A stretch of 64,000 nt of DNA from Dokdonella fugitiva (GCF_004342425.1 NZ_SLWQ01000002.1:1-64000); one strand, 5' to 3'; shown: positions 34,886 through 43,454, counted from the stretch's first letter. Program-made: numbers and translations. The notes: generated from the sequence alone by a model not told the origin.

Positions 34886-34967
34886 TGAAAACACGGAGTA
34901 CGCAGGGCACACCGGGGAAAGAAGATCGAGAAGATTCGATTGAAGCCTTCCCGTGCTCCGTGTTTCA
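34886..34967. repeat. Long inverted repeat with ACACGGAG core (MITE/REP-like)
   Basis: TGAAAACACGGAGTACG (starts 34886) pairs with CGTGCTCCGTGTTTCA (ends 34967), and the inner ACCGGGGAAAG pairs roughly with CTTCCCG. The arms enclose about 45 nt of AT-richer sequence. Similar ACACGGAG-containing intergenic units are, to my knowledge, common in several proteobacteria. It lies just past the DUF885 gene. Confidence 0.7.
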
Positions 34968-35209
34968 AGCTGCACCGCTTCCTGCCTCCGGCCTGGACGA
35001 AAGCGGCAGCGTTTGCACGCGCGCTAACGCAATTCGAATGTGCACCCGGGCATGCTTGGCTTCCCGTGGCGACCGCGCGCGGGCCCGCTGTGAAGCGCGC
35101 CGGGGACGTGGCGGCGTCGCGGACCAATCCGCGTGCAGGCGGCTCGGCACGGAGCCGCCTGCAATCGGGGAGAATCGGGCCGGCCGGCCGATCGGCGCCG
35201 GCAATCGCG
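34968..35209. other. Intergenic stretch with perfect hairpin at 35134-35163
   Basis: No gene seen. It contains a perfect 12-bp palindrome, TGCAGGCGGCTC (35134-35145), loop GGCACG, GAGCCGCCTGCA (35152-35163), 46 bp beyond the stop of the leftward SnoaL-like gene. It is probably a termination or mRNA-end structure for that gene. Confidence 0.5.
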
Positions 35210-35638
35210 TCAGCGATGCAGGATCGCCTTGCCGGTCGCGTGATCGATCGGCGCGGACGTGTGCTCGTGCGCGATCTTCCACTCGCCATCGACGCGCCGC
35301 AGTCCGTACGTGACGCGGTTCATCAATGAGCGCAGTGGCGTGCCGTCGGGGGATAGCGCCGCGTAGGTGAGCATCGCATGGCCGAAGGCGAGGTCGTGCA
35401 TCGCCGTGCACGCGCCTTCCTCGACGCCGACGACGACGCGTTCATCGCCGAGCGAGGCGAACCATCCGGCCGCCACCGAGCGCCACGCGTCGATGCCGCG
35501 CAGCGACCAGGTGCCCCACGCATCGAAGACCACCACGTCGTCGGTGTACGCCGCGGCGAACGCGTCGGCGTCCTTGGCGAGCACGGCCTGCGCGTAGCGC
35601 GCAAGGACCTCGCGCAGCGGATCCGCAGGCGCATTCAC
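35210..35638 (-). CDS. SnoaL-like / DUF4440 protein, 142 aa
   Basis: Small NTF2-fold protein of the SnoaL_3 type. LREVLARYAQAVLAKDADAFAAAYTDDVVVFDAWG is the characteristic N-terminal helix and strand, and the C-terminal YGLRRVDGEWKIAHEHTSAPID matches the W-x-I-x-H-x-H-x-S ending. Role cannot be read from sequence. Its ATG overlaps the stop of the upstream membrane-protein gene by 4 nt, so the two are coupled. Confidence 0.88.
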   Translation of the reverse strand: MNAPADPLREVLARYAQAVLAKDADAFAAAYTDDVVVFDAWGTWSLRGIDAWRSVAAGWFASLGDERVVVGVEEGACTAMHDLAFGHAMLTYAALSPDGTPLRSLMNRVTYGLRRVDGEWKIAHEHTSAPIDHATGKAILHR

Positions 35639-36234
35639 GGCGCCTCCCCGAGCCGCGGCAGTGCATCGTCGTAGGCCTGCATGAGCTTCGGCTCCTGGAT
35701 GTTCACGTCGGTGAGGTAGATCTGCATCGCGCGCGCGAGGGCACTGGTGTCGTCGCTCTGGAACGTGGTCGGACCGAACATGCCCTGGGCGAAACTGTTC
35801 TCGTAGGCCTGGAACGTCTGCTGGCGCGTGTATACGAGCGAGATCGCATAGGCGAGGTCGTGCGGCAGGTAGGACAGCGACTGCGTCGCCAGCGCGAGGT
35901 CCCAGGCGGTGTGCTCGAAGACCACCGGTTGCACGCCGCGGAACCGCGTCGCGGCCTGGAACTGCTGCAACGTCTTCGGTCCCCCCTCGGCAAGGAACGC
36001 ATCAACGTCGCGCGCGAGCTGCTCGTGGTAGGCACGCACGTCCGCGACCGCCTTGCGGTTGGCGCGCATCTCCTCGGCGAAGTTGCGCAGCGCATCGGCG
36101 GCGAGCTGGCGCTGCTCGCGGTGCTCGCGCCACTGGTCCGCGAGCAGCGCGAGGAACACGCCGGCCGTGACCAGCGCGAGTTCGGCGAGCCAGCGGGCCA
36201 GGGATCGGCCGAGCAGGATCCGTTCGAGACGCAT
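35635..36234 (-). CDS. Hypothetical membrane protein (DUF6090-like), 199 aa
   Basis: Bitopic membrane protein. From ATG 36234 a short basic N-terminus (RLERILLGRSL) is followed by one TM helix (about 13-33, LAELALVTAGVFLALLADQW), then a long helical periplasmic domain (REHREQRQLAADALRNFAEEMRANRKAV and onward). The ALLADQWREHR junction recalls DUF6090-type proteins. Upstream partner of the SnoaL-like gene with a 4-nt overlap. Function unknown. Confidence 0.7.
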   Translation of the reverse strand: MRLERILLGRSLARWLAELALVTAGVFLALLADQWREHREQRQLAADALRNFAEEMRANRKAVADVRAYHEQLARDVDAFLAEGGPKTLQQFQAATRFRGVQPVVFEHTAWDLALATQSLSYLPHDLAYAISLVYTRQQTFQAYENSFAQGMFGPTTFQSDDTSALARAMQIYLTDVNIQEPKLMQAYDDALPRLGEAP

Positions 36235-36416
36235 GGGCACGACCTCCGTCCGGCCATCGAAGGCCATCCGGGCGATTGTAGTCGCTCCACCTCGCCCGCA
36301 CGCCACGGTTCGCGCCACGGGTTTTACATCGCCGCCTGCATGGGACTACAGTGACACGGACGCGATGCGACCGGACGGGGGTCGGCATCGGCCATCCGCC
36401 AGGGGGGCATGCTCGC

Positions 36417-38639
36417 ATGGGCCGCGAGTGGCGACGCAAGGGGATCCTCGCGCTGGTCTGCACGGCCCTGTACTGGGTCGACGTTCCCTATCGCGCCACG
36501 TTCTTCGACATCCCGGCGCAAGGGTCGCTCGCCCATTTGCATGCGGGCTGGCTGTTCGCGGTGGCGATGCTGTATCGCGACCGCGCGAGCCTCGCCGTGT
36601 GCATCGCGGCCGCATTCGCGTCCTGGGCGACGCGCGTCGCGCTGATCGAGGGCGGTGGCGTGGTCGTCTACTTCGGCGGCGCACTCAGCTATGCGCTCAC
36701 CTATGCCGGCCTGCGGGCCGCCTCCCGATGGCTCGTCCCGCCGACGCGCCAGCCGTTCGTGTTCGCCGCGCGCGACCTGCCGGGCTTCGCGCTCGCCGGC
36801 ATGCTCGCCTACCCGGCGGCCGTCGCGGCTTTCGCGGGCCTGTACGTCGGTCCTTATGCGGGGCCGGTCGTCGCGGCGAACGAGGCCGCGCAGGTGCTGT
36901 TCGCGAAACTGTTCGGCGTGCTCGTCGTGAGCCTGCCGGTGATCGTGCTCGGCACGCACGAGGCCCGCGGACGCGCGGCTGCCGACGGCGCGCCTTCGAT
37001 GCCATGGACGCTGTTGCTCGTCGGCATCGGCGCGCCGGCGGTCGCGCTGCGCATCGCGCCGGCCGACTCGCCGATCGCGGACGCCCTGCTCGCCTCCTTC
37101 ACCGACTATCGCCTGCTCGTCGCGGCGCTCCTCGTCCTTGCCGCGAAACGCTGCAGCCTGCGCTTCAGCATGACGGTACTCGTACTCGCCGAATTCCTGT
37201 TCGTCTGGGCGCTCGCCCGCAACGCGGGCCCGAAGACGCTGCTCGACACCGCCCTGCTGATGCGCTTCGCGATCGAATGCGTGATCGCGCTATGGCTCGT
37301 GCTCGCCCTGCTGCTCTTCGGATACGAACGCGATGCCGCCGCGCAGCGGCACCAGCGCGCGAGCCTGCACGATCCGCTGTCCGACCTGCCCAACCTGTCG
37401 GCGCTGCGCCGGCGCTGCGCCGGCGACGCACTGCCGCCACTCGGCTTCATCCTGCTCGACCGCAGCGAGTCCATCCTCGCCGGCCTCGGCCTGCGCGCGC
37501 AGGCGGAGTTGTCGCGCTGGATCGCCAACCTGTTGCGCGACATCGGCCGGACCTACGACGTGGGCACTGGCCACCTCGTCGTCGTCCTGCACGGCGACCT
37601 GCATGGCGACGCCGCGCGCGCCGCGTGGGACGCGGTGCTGAGCCGCCTGCACGAAGGCGAATTCCTCTGGCTCGAGCGACCGGTGCGGGTGCTTCCCTAC
37701 CTCGGCATCGCCGCGGACGAGGCCGCCGAAGGCTTCGACGCGCGCATCGCGCGTGCCTCGGACGCCGCAATGGAAGCGCGTGATCGCGGCGAGCTACGGC
37801 CCCTGCACGCCGGTGCGCGCGACGGGCGCGAGGCGCTTTCGACGCACGGCCGCTCGCTGCAGGTGTCGACGAATGCACTCGCGCGCATCCGCGCGGGCGA
37901 GATCGAGCTCTACTGCCAGCCGCTCGTCGCCCTCTCCGGCCACGCCGCGGACAGTGGCGCGCACGGCGAAATCCTCTGTCGCCTGCAGGACGAATTCGGC
38001 CGCCTGCTGCTGCCGGAGGAATTCCTGCGCGAACTGCAGGACGATCGCCGCATGGCGGAACTCGACCTCGCGGTCGTGCGCGCGCTGGACCGCTGGTTGC
38101 GCCGCCACGACGACGCGCGCGTGCCGATCAGCCGGATCAGCGTCAACCTCGGCGGCCAGTCGCTGGCCTCGCTGAGTTTCGCGCGCGAGTTGCTTGCGCT
38201 GGTCGATGACTTCGCCGTCGCGCCGGGCGTGCTCTGCTTCGAGGTCACCGAAACGGCTGCGATCACCCATGCGAGCGACGCGATCGCGCTGCTCGACGCC
38301 TTGCGCGAACGCGGCTGCTGCATCGCGATCGACGACTTCGGCATCGGCTACCAGTCCTTCGAGCGACTCAAGCAGATTCCGGCGAACGTGATCAAGATCG
38401 ACGGCAGCTTCGTGCGCGACCTCGCGCGCGACGCGCGCGATCTCGCCACCGTCCGCGCTATCGTCACGGTCGCGCGTGCCTACGGTGCCGAAACCGTGGC
38501 CGAGTGGGTCGAGAACGAACAGACCCTCGTGCTGCTGCGCGAACTGGGCGTGGACTGGGCGCAGGGTTTCCACCTCGCGCGACCTCGGCCGATCGACGAA
38601 TTGCTGCTGGCGAAGAACGGCGCTGCCACGACCGGCTGA
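36417..38639 (+). CDS. Membrane-bound EAL-domain protein with degenerate GGDEF, 740 aa
   Basis: Putative cyclic-di-GMP phosphodiesterase. The N-terminal 300 residues contain about eight hydrophobic segments (MASE-like sensor). A short GGDEF-like region (about 315-445) has lost the GGDEF signature and should not make c-di-GMP. The EAL domain (about 480-735) keeps the key acidic residues but reads EIL (518-520) for EAL; further motifs are RISVNLGG, FEVTET, DDFGIG (639 on), VIKIDGSF with K660, and AEWVEN (E696). It may be an active or weakened phosphodiesterase. ATG 36417 is used; an in-frame start exists at 36351. Confidence 0.85.
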   Translation: MGREWRRKGILALVCTALYWVDVPYRATFFDIPAQGSLAHLHAGWLFAVAMLYRDRASLAVCIAAAFASWATRVALIEGGGVVVYFGGALSYALTYAGLRAASRWLVPPTRQPFVFAARDLPGFALAGMLAYPAAVAAFAGLYVGPYAGPVVAANEAAQVLFAKLFGVLVVSLPVIVLGTHEARGRAAADGAPSMPWTLLLVGIGAPAVALRIAPADSPIADALLASFTDYRLLVAALLVLAAKRCSLRFSMTVLVLAEFLFVWALARNAGPKTLLDTALLMRFAIECVIALWLVLALLLFGYERDAAAQRHQRASLHDPLSDLPNLSALRRRCAGDALPPLGFILLDRSESILAGLGLRAQAELSRWIANLLRDIGRTYDVGTGHLVVVLHGDLHGDAARAAWDAVLSRLHEGEFLWLERPVRVLPYLGIAADEAAEGFDARIARASDAAMEARDRGELRPLHAGARDGREALSTHGRSLQVSTNALARIRAGEIELYCQPLVALSGHAADSGAHGEILCRLQDEFGRLLLPEEFLRELQDDRRMAELDLAVVRALDRWLRRHDDARVPISRISVNLGGQSLASLSFARELLALVDDFAVAPGVLCFEVTETAAITHASDAIALLDALRERGCCIAIDDFGIGYQSFERLKQIPANVIKIDGSFVRDLARDARDLATVRAIVTVARAYGAETVAEWVENEQTLVLLRELGVDWAQGFHLARPRPIDELLLAKNGAATTG

Positions 38640-38658
38640 GCGGAGTGCGGAGCTCAGC
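38635..38658. terminator. Hairpin between convergent EAL and oxidoreductase genes
   Basis: GCTGAGC (38635-38641, including the EAL stop codon) and GCTCAGC (38652-38658, including the stop codon of the oxidoreductase) form a 7-bp stem. The two convergent genes are only 14 nt apart and share this structure. No T-run. Confidence 0.4.
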
Positions 38659-39877
38659 GGTGCGTCGGTACGCCGCGATCGAACCGCGCGAACGACACCA
38701 GGCCGTCGCACGGATGGGCTCGCCGGTTCAGTCGCGCGGCGAGCACGTCCGCGCCGAGGCGCGCATAGGCGATGCCGTTGCCACCATAGGCCAGCGCGAA
38801 CAGCACGCGCGGCCCGTGTTGCGGATGCGCGTCGAAGAACGGCAGACCGTCCATGGTTTCCGCGAACGTGCCGCCCCACGCCCATGCCGGCTGGACCGCG
38901 ATGCCGAGGCGTTGCGCCACCTTGCGGGCGAGTAGTGCCGCCTTGCGCCGCACCCTGGCATCGCGCAGCGCTGGCACGTCGATGCGATCGTCGGCGCCAC
39001 CGACGATGAGGCGGCCCTCGCCGGTCGTGCGCAGGTACAGGTACGGGCGTGCGGTTTCCCAGGCGAGCACGCCGCGCAGGCGACCGACATCGTCGAGCGG
39101 ATCGGTGGCGAACGCATAGCTGCTGCGATTGCGTGCGATGCGTGCATCGAGCCACTGCTGGGACTCGTAGCCGGCGGCGACGACGAGCCAGCGCGCGCGC
39201 AGCGCGACGCCGCGATCGGTGTCCACGCGAACGTGGCGCGCACGCACGGCGAAACCGGACACCGTGGTGCGATCGAATACCCGCCCGCCATTGCGCACGA
39301 TCGCGCGCAGCAACGCATGGCAGGCGCGGTACGGATCAACCAGCGCCGCGGGGCGGGTCAGGATCGCCGCCGGCGCATCGAGTCCGAAGCGCCGGGCCAG
39401 TTCGTCGGCTTCGAGCCAGTCCACCTGCAGGCCGGCGTCGCGGCGCCGGCGACATTCCGCGAGCAGGCGGTCGCGATGACGACTGTTCGAGGCGAAGTAC
39501 AGGCTGTGCGCACGGGCGAATCCGATGCGGCGAAAGCGCGCCAGTTCCCCTGCCAGGATCTCGAGCGACGCGGCGCAGTACCGGTACGCGAGCGTCGCGG
39601 CGGCGGCGCCATACCTCCCGGCCAGATCACCCATTTCAGCGTCGAGTTCGTATTGCAGCAGCGCGGTGCTGGCCGCCGTGCTCCCCCAGCCGCACTCGCG
39701 GCGATCGAGCAACACGACGCGATGGCCATCGCGTTGCATCCTCCGCGCGACGATGGCACCGGTGATACCCGCGCCGACGACGGCGACGTCGCACTCGAGC
39801 GGGCGATCGAGCACGGGGTAGCAGGCAATCAGACCGTTGCGAACCGTCCAGTACGGATAGCCGCTCTTGAGGTTCAC
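38654..39877 (-). CDS. FAD-dependent oxidoreductase (DAO family), 407 aa
   Basis: D-amino-acid-oxidase-type flavoprotein. The Rossmann dinucleotide motif VAVVGAGITGAIVARRM has GAGITG at 35-40; LDRRECGWGSTAASTALLQYE resembles the flavin-site segment of GlpD/DadA-like enzymes; the C-terminal LFALAYGGNGIAYARLGADVLAA is the second FAD-contacting stretch. Substrate unknown. ATG 39877 abuts the stop of an EF-hand lipoprotein gene upstream at 39878, so the two are probably cotranscribed. Confidence 0.88.
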   Translation of the reverse strand: MNLKSGYPYWTVRNGLIACYPVLDRPLECDVAVVGAGITGAIVARRMQRDGHRVVLLDRRECGWGSTAASTALLQYELDAEMGDLAGRYGAAAATLAYRYCAASLEILAGELARFRRIGFARAHSLYFASNSRHRDRLLAECRRRRDAGLQVDWLEADELARRFGLDAPAAILTRPAALVDPYRACHALLRAIVRNGGRVFDRTTVSGFAVRARHVRVDTDRGVALRARWLVVAAGYESQQWLDARIARNRSSYAFATDPLDDVGRLRGVLAWETARPYLYLRTTGEGRLIVGGADDRIDVPALRDARVRRKAALLARKVAQRLGIAVQPAWAWGGTFAETMDGLPFFDAHPQHGPRVLFALAYGGNGIAYARLGADVLAARLNRRAHPCDGLVSFARFDRGVPTHR

Positions 39878-40207
39878 TCAGCGACGGGAGCTTGCGTTGA
39901 GGCGCGCCATGCTCCCGGGCTCGGGCACCCGCGTCATCCACGGCCACCACGCGTCGAACTCGGCATGCGAAACGCGACCGTCGCCGTCGAGGTCCGCATT
40001 GGACCAGTCTTCCTGCAGAGCGACCAGATGCTGCCCTTCCACCTCGCCGGGCGACAGCACGCCATCGCCGTCGGTGTCGAGCGCGACCCACGCCGCATCG
40101 GCCGGCGCATGTGAAGCGCCATCACCGACACGCATCGTGGGCGCGGCACACGCACAGAGCGCGACCGCTGCGGCGACCATGGCCACCCACCGGACGGACC
40201 GGCTCAT
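39878..40207 (-). CDS. EF-hand lipoprotein, 109 aa
   Basis: Exported calcium-binding lipoprotein. Signal peptide with lipobox LCAC (Cys20). Two EF-hand loops: DTDGDGVLSPGE (44-55) and DLDGDGRVSHAE (72-83), both with the canonical D-x-D-x-D-G spacing, so both should bind calcium. The end abuts the FAD oxidoreductase start, and the ATG overlaps the stop of a 56-aa ORF by 4 nt. Confidence 0.88.
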   Translation of the reverse strand: MSRSVRWVAMVAAAVALCACAAPTMRVGDGASHAPADAAWVALDTDGDGVLSPGEVEGQHLVALQEDWSNADLDGDGRVSHAEFDAWWPWMTRVPEPGSMARLNASSRR

Positions 40208-40374
40208 GATGCGATCCTGCGCAGGCCCTGCGCGTTCCGCCCGGCCGAGGCGCGGCTGTCCGAGCGCGACGGCGCAACCGCGGCCGGCGCCTGCAGCGGT
40301 CGAATCGGCACGAACGGGAGCGCGCGGGAACGCGCGAGCTTGAAGATCGGCAGAAGCAGCGGCGTCGCAGGCAT
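40204..40374 (-). CDS. Small hypothetical protein, 56 aa
   Basis: Not recognised. The frame starts ATG 40374 behind an ACGAGGA site 8 nt upstream and ends in TGA at 40204, overlapping the ATG of the EF-hand lipoprotein gene by 4 nt (ATGA). The N-terminus PATPLLLPIFKLARSRALPF is hydrophobic and then basic; the rest is Ala/Arg/Ser-rich. Good site and overlap argue for a real small gene, perhaps a leader that couples translation of the EF-hand gene. No homologue known to me. Confidence 0.5.
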   Translation of the reverse strand: MPATPLLLPIFKLARSRALPFVPIRPLQAPAAVAPSRSDSRASAGRNAQGLRRIAS

Positions 40375-40491
40375 CGGCGCATCCTCGTGGAGTTCGGGCG
40401 ATGGTTCACGCTAGCGCCACGGATCGGACCGACGACTGAACGCGGTATCTCCCGTTCATGCGATGTCCAGCTTCCCGAGCGGCGCGCGTAA

Positions 40492-40695
40492 CTCACCTCC
40501 CACGGGCTGCGTCGACACCGAGCGCTCGCTATCGACAGACCCGCTCCCGCCGGTCCGTTCAGGCAGTGCATCCTCGCGCTTCCACGTCGCGGCCTTGACG
40601 GCAGCGCCCGGGGCGACGTCGGCGGTGGACTCTCGGCGAACGTGGCGCGCTTGTCATTCATCGACGACATGATCTTCGCGAGCGGCTTCGAGTGA
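40492..40695 (+). pseudogene. Remnant of a secreted-protein gene keeping the C-terminal DDMIFASGFE motif
   Basis: An open frame without a start runs from after the stop at 40489 to TGA at 40693 and ends SFIDDMIFASGFE. This is the same terminal motif as in the intact secreted proteins at 25.1, 26.8 and 48.4 kb. Upstream of the motif the translation is Arg-rich and not recognisable, so only the 3' end appears preserved. I read it as a decayed or truncated gene of that class. A frame-shifted intact protein is the alternative. Confidence 0.55.
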
Positions 40696-40767
40696 GCCGC
40701 GCCCGCGTCGCGATTGCGCCGGACGCAGCCGCGGAAGATCATTGAAGCGCGGCCCGTGCCGCCGCCG

Positions 40768-41928
40768 TCACACCGGAGCGAGTGCGTCGCGGCAGGCGCG
40801 CGCGATGACGACTTCCTCGTCGGTCGGCAGCACGAGTACCGGCACGCGGCCGCCGCCGATGCGTTCGGCGTTGCGCGCGTTCGCCGCCGCATCGAGGGTG
40901 ATGGCGAGGAAGCCGAGCGGCGCGCAGATGCGCTCGCGCACGGCGGCCGCGTTCTCGCCGATGCCGCCGCTGAACACGAGCGCGTCGATGCCGCCGAGCG
41001 CGGCGGCCATCGCCGCGATCTGGCGTGTGCAGTGGTAGGCGAACAGGTCGACCGCCTCGCGTGCTTCCGGCGCCTCGCTCCCGAGCAGCTCGCGCATGTC
41101 GGCGCTGATGCCGGATACGCCGAGCAGGCCGCTGTCGTGGTACAGCATCTTCTCGACCGAGGCGGGCGTCGCCGCGTCGCCACGCAGGAGGTGGAACGCG
41201 ACGCCCGGATCGAGCGGCCCGCAGCGCGTGCCCATCGGCAAGCCGTCGAGCGCGGTGAAGCCGAGCGAGCAGTCGCGCGAGCGGCCGTCGTCGACCGCGC
41301 ACACGCTCGCGCCGCTGCCGAGGTGCGCGATCACGAGGCGCCGCGCCTTCGGCTCGCGCCGGCGGGTTTCGCCGGCGAGGTAGTCGTACGACAGGCCATG
41401 GAAACCGTAGCGGCGCACGCCCGCGTCGTGCAGGGCGCGCGGCAGCGCGAAGCGCCGCGCGACATCGGGCCAGTGCGCGTGGAACGCGGTGTCGAAGCAG
41501 GCGAGCTGGGGCACGTGCGGTGCACGCTCGCGCAAGCGACGGATCGCCGCGAGGTTGTACGGCTGGTGCAAGGGCACGATCGGATCGAGTGCCTCGAGCT
41601 CCGTGAGCACCGTGTCGTCGACGCGCACCGGTGCGGTGTAGGCCATGCCACCATGCACGACACGGTGTCCGACCATCGCGAGCGGTCGACCGGCGAACTC
41701 GGCATCGAACCAGCGCAGCATCGCATCCAGCGCCCCGGCCTGGCCCGCGTCCGCCGGCAGCGGCAGCAGGCGCGTCGTCTCGCCGGGACGCACCGCGCGC
41801 AGGCGCGGTCCGCGGCCGATGCGTTCGACCTGCCCGCCGCCGAGGCGCGCGAGGCGCGCATCGGCTTCGTAGACGGCGAACTTGAGGCTCGACGATCCGG
41901 CATTGACGACGAGCAGCACCGAACTCAT
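40768..41928 (-). CDS. ackA: Acetate kinase
   Basis: Acetyl phosphate + ADP to acetate + ATP. 386 residues, a little under the usual 400. ASKHA signatures: VLLVVNAGSSSLKF at the N-terminus, MVGHRVVHGG, GFHGLSYDYLA, LVIAHLGSGASV, LDGLPMGTRCGPLDPG and VFSGGIGENAAAVRERI. ATG 41928 overlaps the stop of the phosphotransacylase gene by 4 nt. Together they interconvert acyl-CoA and acyl phosphate with ATP yield. Confidence 0.95.
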   Translation of the reverse strand: MSSVLLVVNAGSSSLKFAVYEADARLARLGGGQVERIGRGPRLRAVRPGETTRLLPLPADAGQAGALDAMLRWFDAEFAGRPLAMVGHRVVHGGMAYTAPVRVDDTVLTELEALDPIVPLHQPYNLAAIRRLRERAPHVPQLACFDTAFHAHWPDVARRFALPRALHDAGVRRYGFHGLSYDYLAGETRRREPKARRLVIAHLGSGASVCAVDDGRSRDCSLGFTALDGLPMGTRCGPLDPGVAFHLLRGDAATPASVEKMLYHDSGLLGVSGISADMRELLGSEAPEAREAVDLFAYHCTRQIAAMAAALGGIDALVFSGGIGENAAAVRERICAPLGFLAITLDAAANARNAERIGGGRVPVLVLPTDEEVVIARACRDALAPV

Positions 41929-42884
41929 GGCGCTGACCCGCGTGGTTGCGCGAGCAGCACCGCGAGCGCGCACGAGGCGAGCCGGATGCGTACGCTGTCG
42001 GCACGGCTGGCGAGGATGATCGGCACGCGCGCGCCAAGCACGACGCCGGCCGCGTCGGCGCCGGCGAGGTAGACGAGCTGCTTGTACAGCATGTTGCCCG
42101 ATTCGAGGTCGGGCACGACGAGCACGTCGGCGCGCCCGGCGACCGGCGAGTCGATGCCCTTGATGCGCGCGGCCTCCTCGCTCACCGCGTTGTCGAATGC
42201 CAGCGGGCCGTCGAGGATGCCGCCGGTGATCTGGCCGCGATCGGCCATCTTGCACAGCGCGGCAGCCTCCACGGTGGAGGGGATCGCGGGATTGACGGTT
42301 TCGACCGCCGACAGGATCGCGACGCGCGGCCGTTCATAGCCGACGCGATGCATGAGGTCGATCGCGTTCTGCACGATGTCGGCCTTCTCGGCGAGCGTCG
42401 GCGCGATGTTCACCGCCGCATCGGTGATAAGCAGCGGGCGCGGATACTTCGGCACGTCCATGAGGAACGCGTGCGAGACGCGCCGCGCGGTGCGCAGGCC
42501 GTGGTCGCGATCGAGCACCGCGTGCAGCAGCTCGTCGGTGTGCAGGCTGCCCTTCATGACCGCGTCGACTTTGCACTCGCGCGCGAGCGCGACGGCCGCC
42601 GCGGCGGCGGCATGGCTGTGTTCGGCGTCGACGCGCTCGATGCCGCGGAGCGCGAGGCCCGCCTCGGCCGCGAGCGCGTCGATGCGCGCGCGCGGGCCGA
42701 CCAGCACCGGCGCGACGAGGCCGGCGTCGCGCGCATCGATCGCCGCCTCGAGTGCTTCGCGGCTGCAGGGATGGGCAACCGCGACGCGGATCGGCGGCAG
42801 CGCCTGCGCGGCGCGCAACAGGCGTTCGTAACCGCCGTGCGCATGCTCGTCGATCGGCGATGCCGCCTGCGGCGCTGAGGACAT
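41925..42884 (-). CDS. Phosphate acetyl/butyryltransferase (PTA_PTB family), 319 aa
   Basis: Transfers the acyl group of acetyl- or butyryl-CoA to phosphate. 319 residues: the short PTB/PduD-like catalytic form without the DRTGG/AAA N-terminal half of classical Pta. Signatures: RVAVAHPCSREALEAAIDARD, CKVDAVMKGSLHTDELLHAVL, RRVSHAFLMDVP, ITDAAVNIAPTLAEKADIV and ESGNMLYKQLVYLAGA. Upstream of ackA with a 4-nt overlap. Whether the main substrate is acetyl-CoA or a longer acyl-CoA cannot be decided by eye. Confidence 0.93.
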   Translation of the reverse strand: MSSAPQAASPIDEHAHGGYERLLRAAQALPPIRVAVAHPCSREALEAAIDARDAGLVAPVLVGPRARIDALAAEAGLALRGIERVDAEHSHAAAAAAVALARECKVDAVMKGSLHTDELLHAVLDRDHGLRTARRVSHAFLMDVPKYPRPLLITDAAVNIAPTLAEKADIVQNAIDLMHRVGYERPRVAILSAVETVNPAIPSTVEAAALCKMADRGQITGGILDGPLAFDNAVSEEAARIKGIDSPVAGRADVLVVPDLESGNMLYKQLVYLAGADAAGVVLGARVPIILASRADSVRIRLASCALAVLLAQPRGSAP

Positions 42885-42962
42885 GGCTGACTCCGCGACT
42901 CGTCGGCATCCATCCTACCGTGGAACGTGCTGCGGCGGAGCGGGCGTCGAAGGCGCGGCCGG

Positions 42963-43454
42963 TCAACGCGGCAGGCGGAAGTGCAGCACGTATCGGACGA
43001 GCCAGGCCGCGGCGAACAGGCCGAACGCGACCATGCCCACGGTCATGAGGCGCTCGTCCAGGTGCGGTGGCGAGGTCGCGTGCGCGCGCACGACGAGCGT
43101 GTGGACATAGCAGAGGAAAACGCTGAGCAGGATGCCGAAGACCGCGGACTGGTCGACCAGCCATGCGCGCGTCTGCGCCTCGCGTTCGGGAGCGAGCCAG
43201 TAGTGCTTGTTGGGCAACGACAGCAGCCCGTCGGGCACGCGCGCTATCAGGCGCATCGGTGCGACGAGGAGCAGCGGCAACACGGACGTGATCCCGATCA
43301 TCAACGCGAGATAGCCGCCGCGCGACATCGCGCCGTCTGCAGCACCGCCTGCGCGGAAGTGCGAGGCCACGACGTCGGGCAACATGCTTCCCGTCGCCAG
43401 CACGTACACCGCCGCCAGGATCCCGACCAGCACCATCACGCGCGTCGTCGTCAT
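42963..43454 (-). CDS. DUF1648-like four-TM membrane protein, 163 aa
   Basis: Small integral membrane protein. Four hydrophobic helices at about 5-22, 47-66, 104-124 and 136-157. The LPDVVASHFRAGGAADGAMSR stretch matches the P..V..H....G..DG..S loop of DUF1648. ATG 43454 is preferred over the longer frame because an AGGGGACGG site lies directly upstream. Function unknown. Single gene between pta and an EF-hand gene. Confidence 0.8.
   Translation of the reverse strand: MTTTRVMVLVGILAAVYVLATGSMLPDVVASHFRAGGAADGAMSRGGYLALMIGITSVLPLLLVAPMRLIARVPDGLLSLPNKHYWLAPEREAQTRAWLVDQSAVFGILLSVFLCYVHTLVVRAHATSPPHLDERLMTVGMVAFGLFAAAWLVRYVLHFRLPR

Noticed and set aside
40463-40672. 69-codon + strand ORF
   Set aside because: Overlaps the remnant in another frame; Ser/Arg-rich with no motif. 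The neighbouring frame ends in the recognisable IFASGFE motif.
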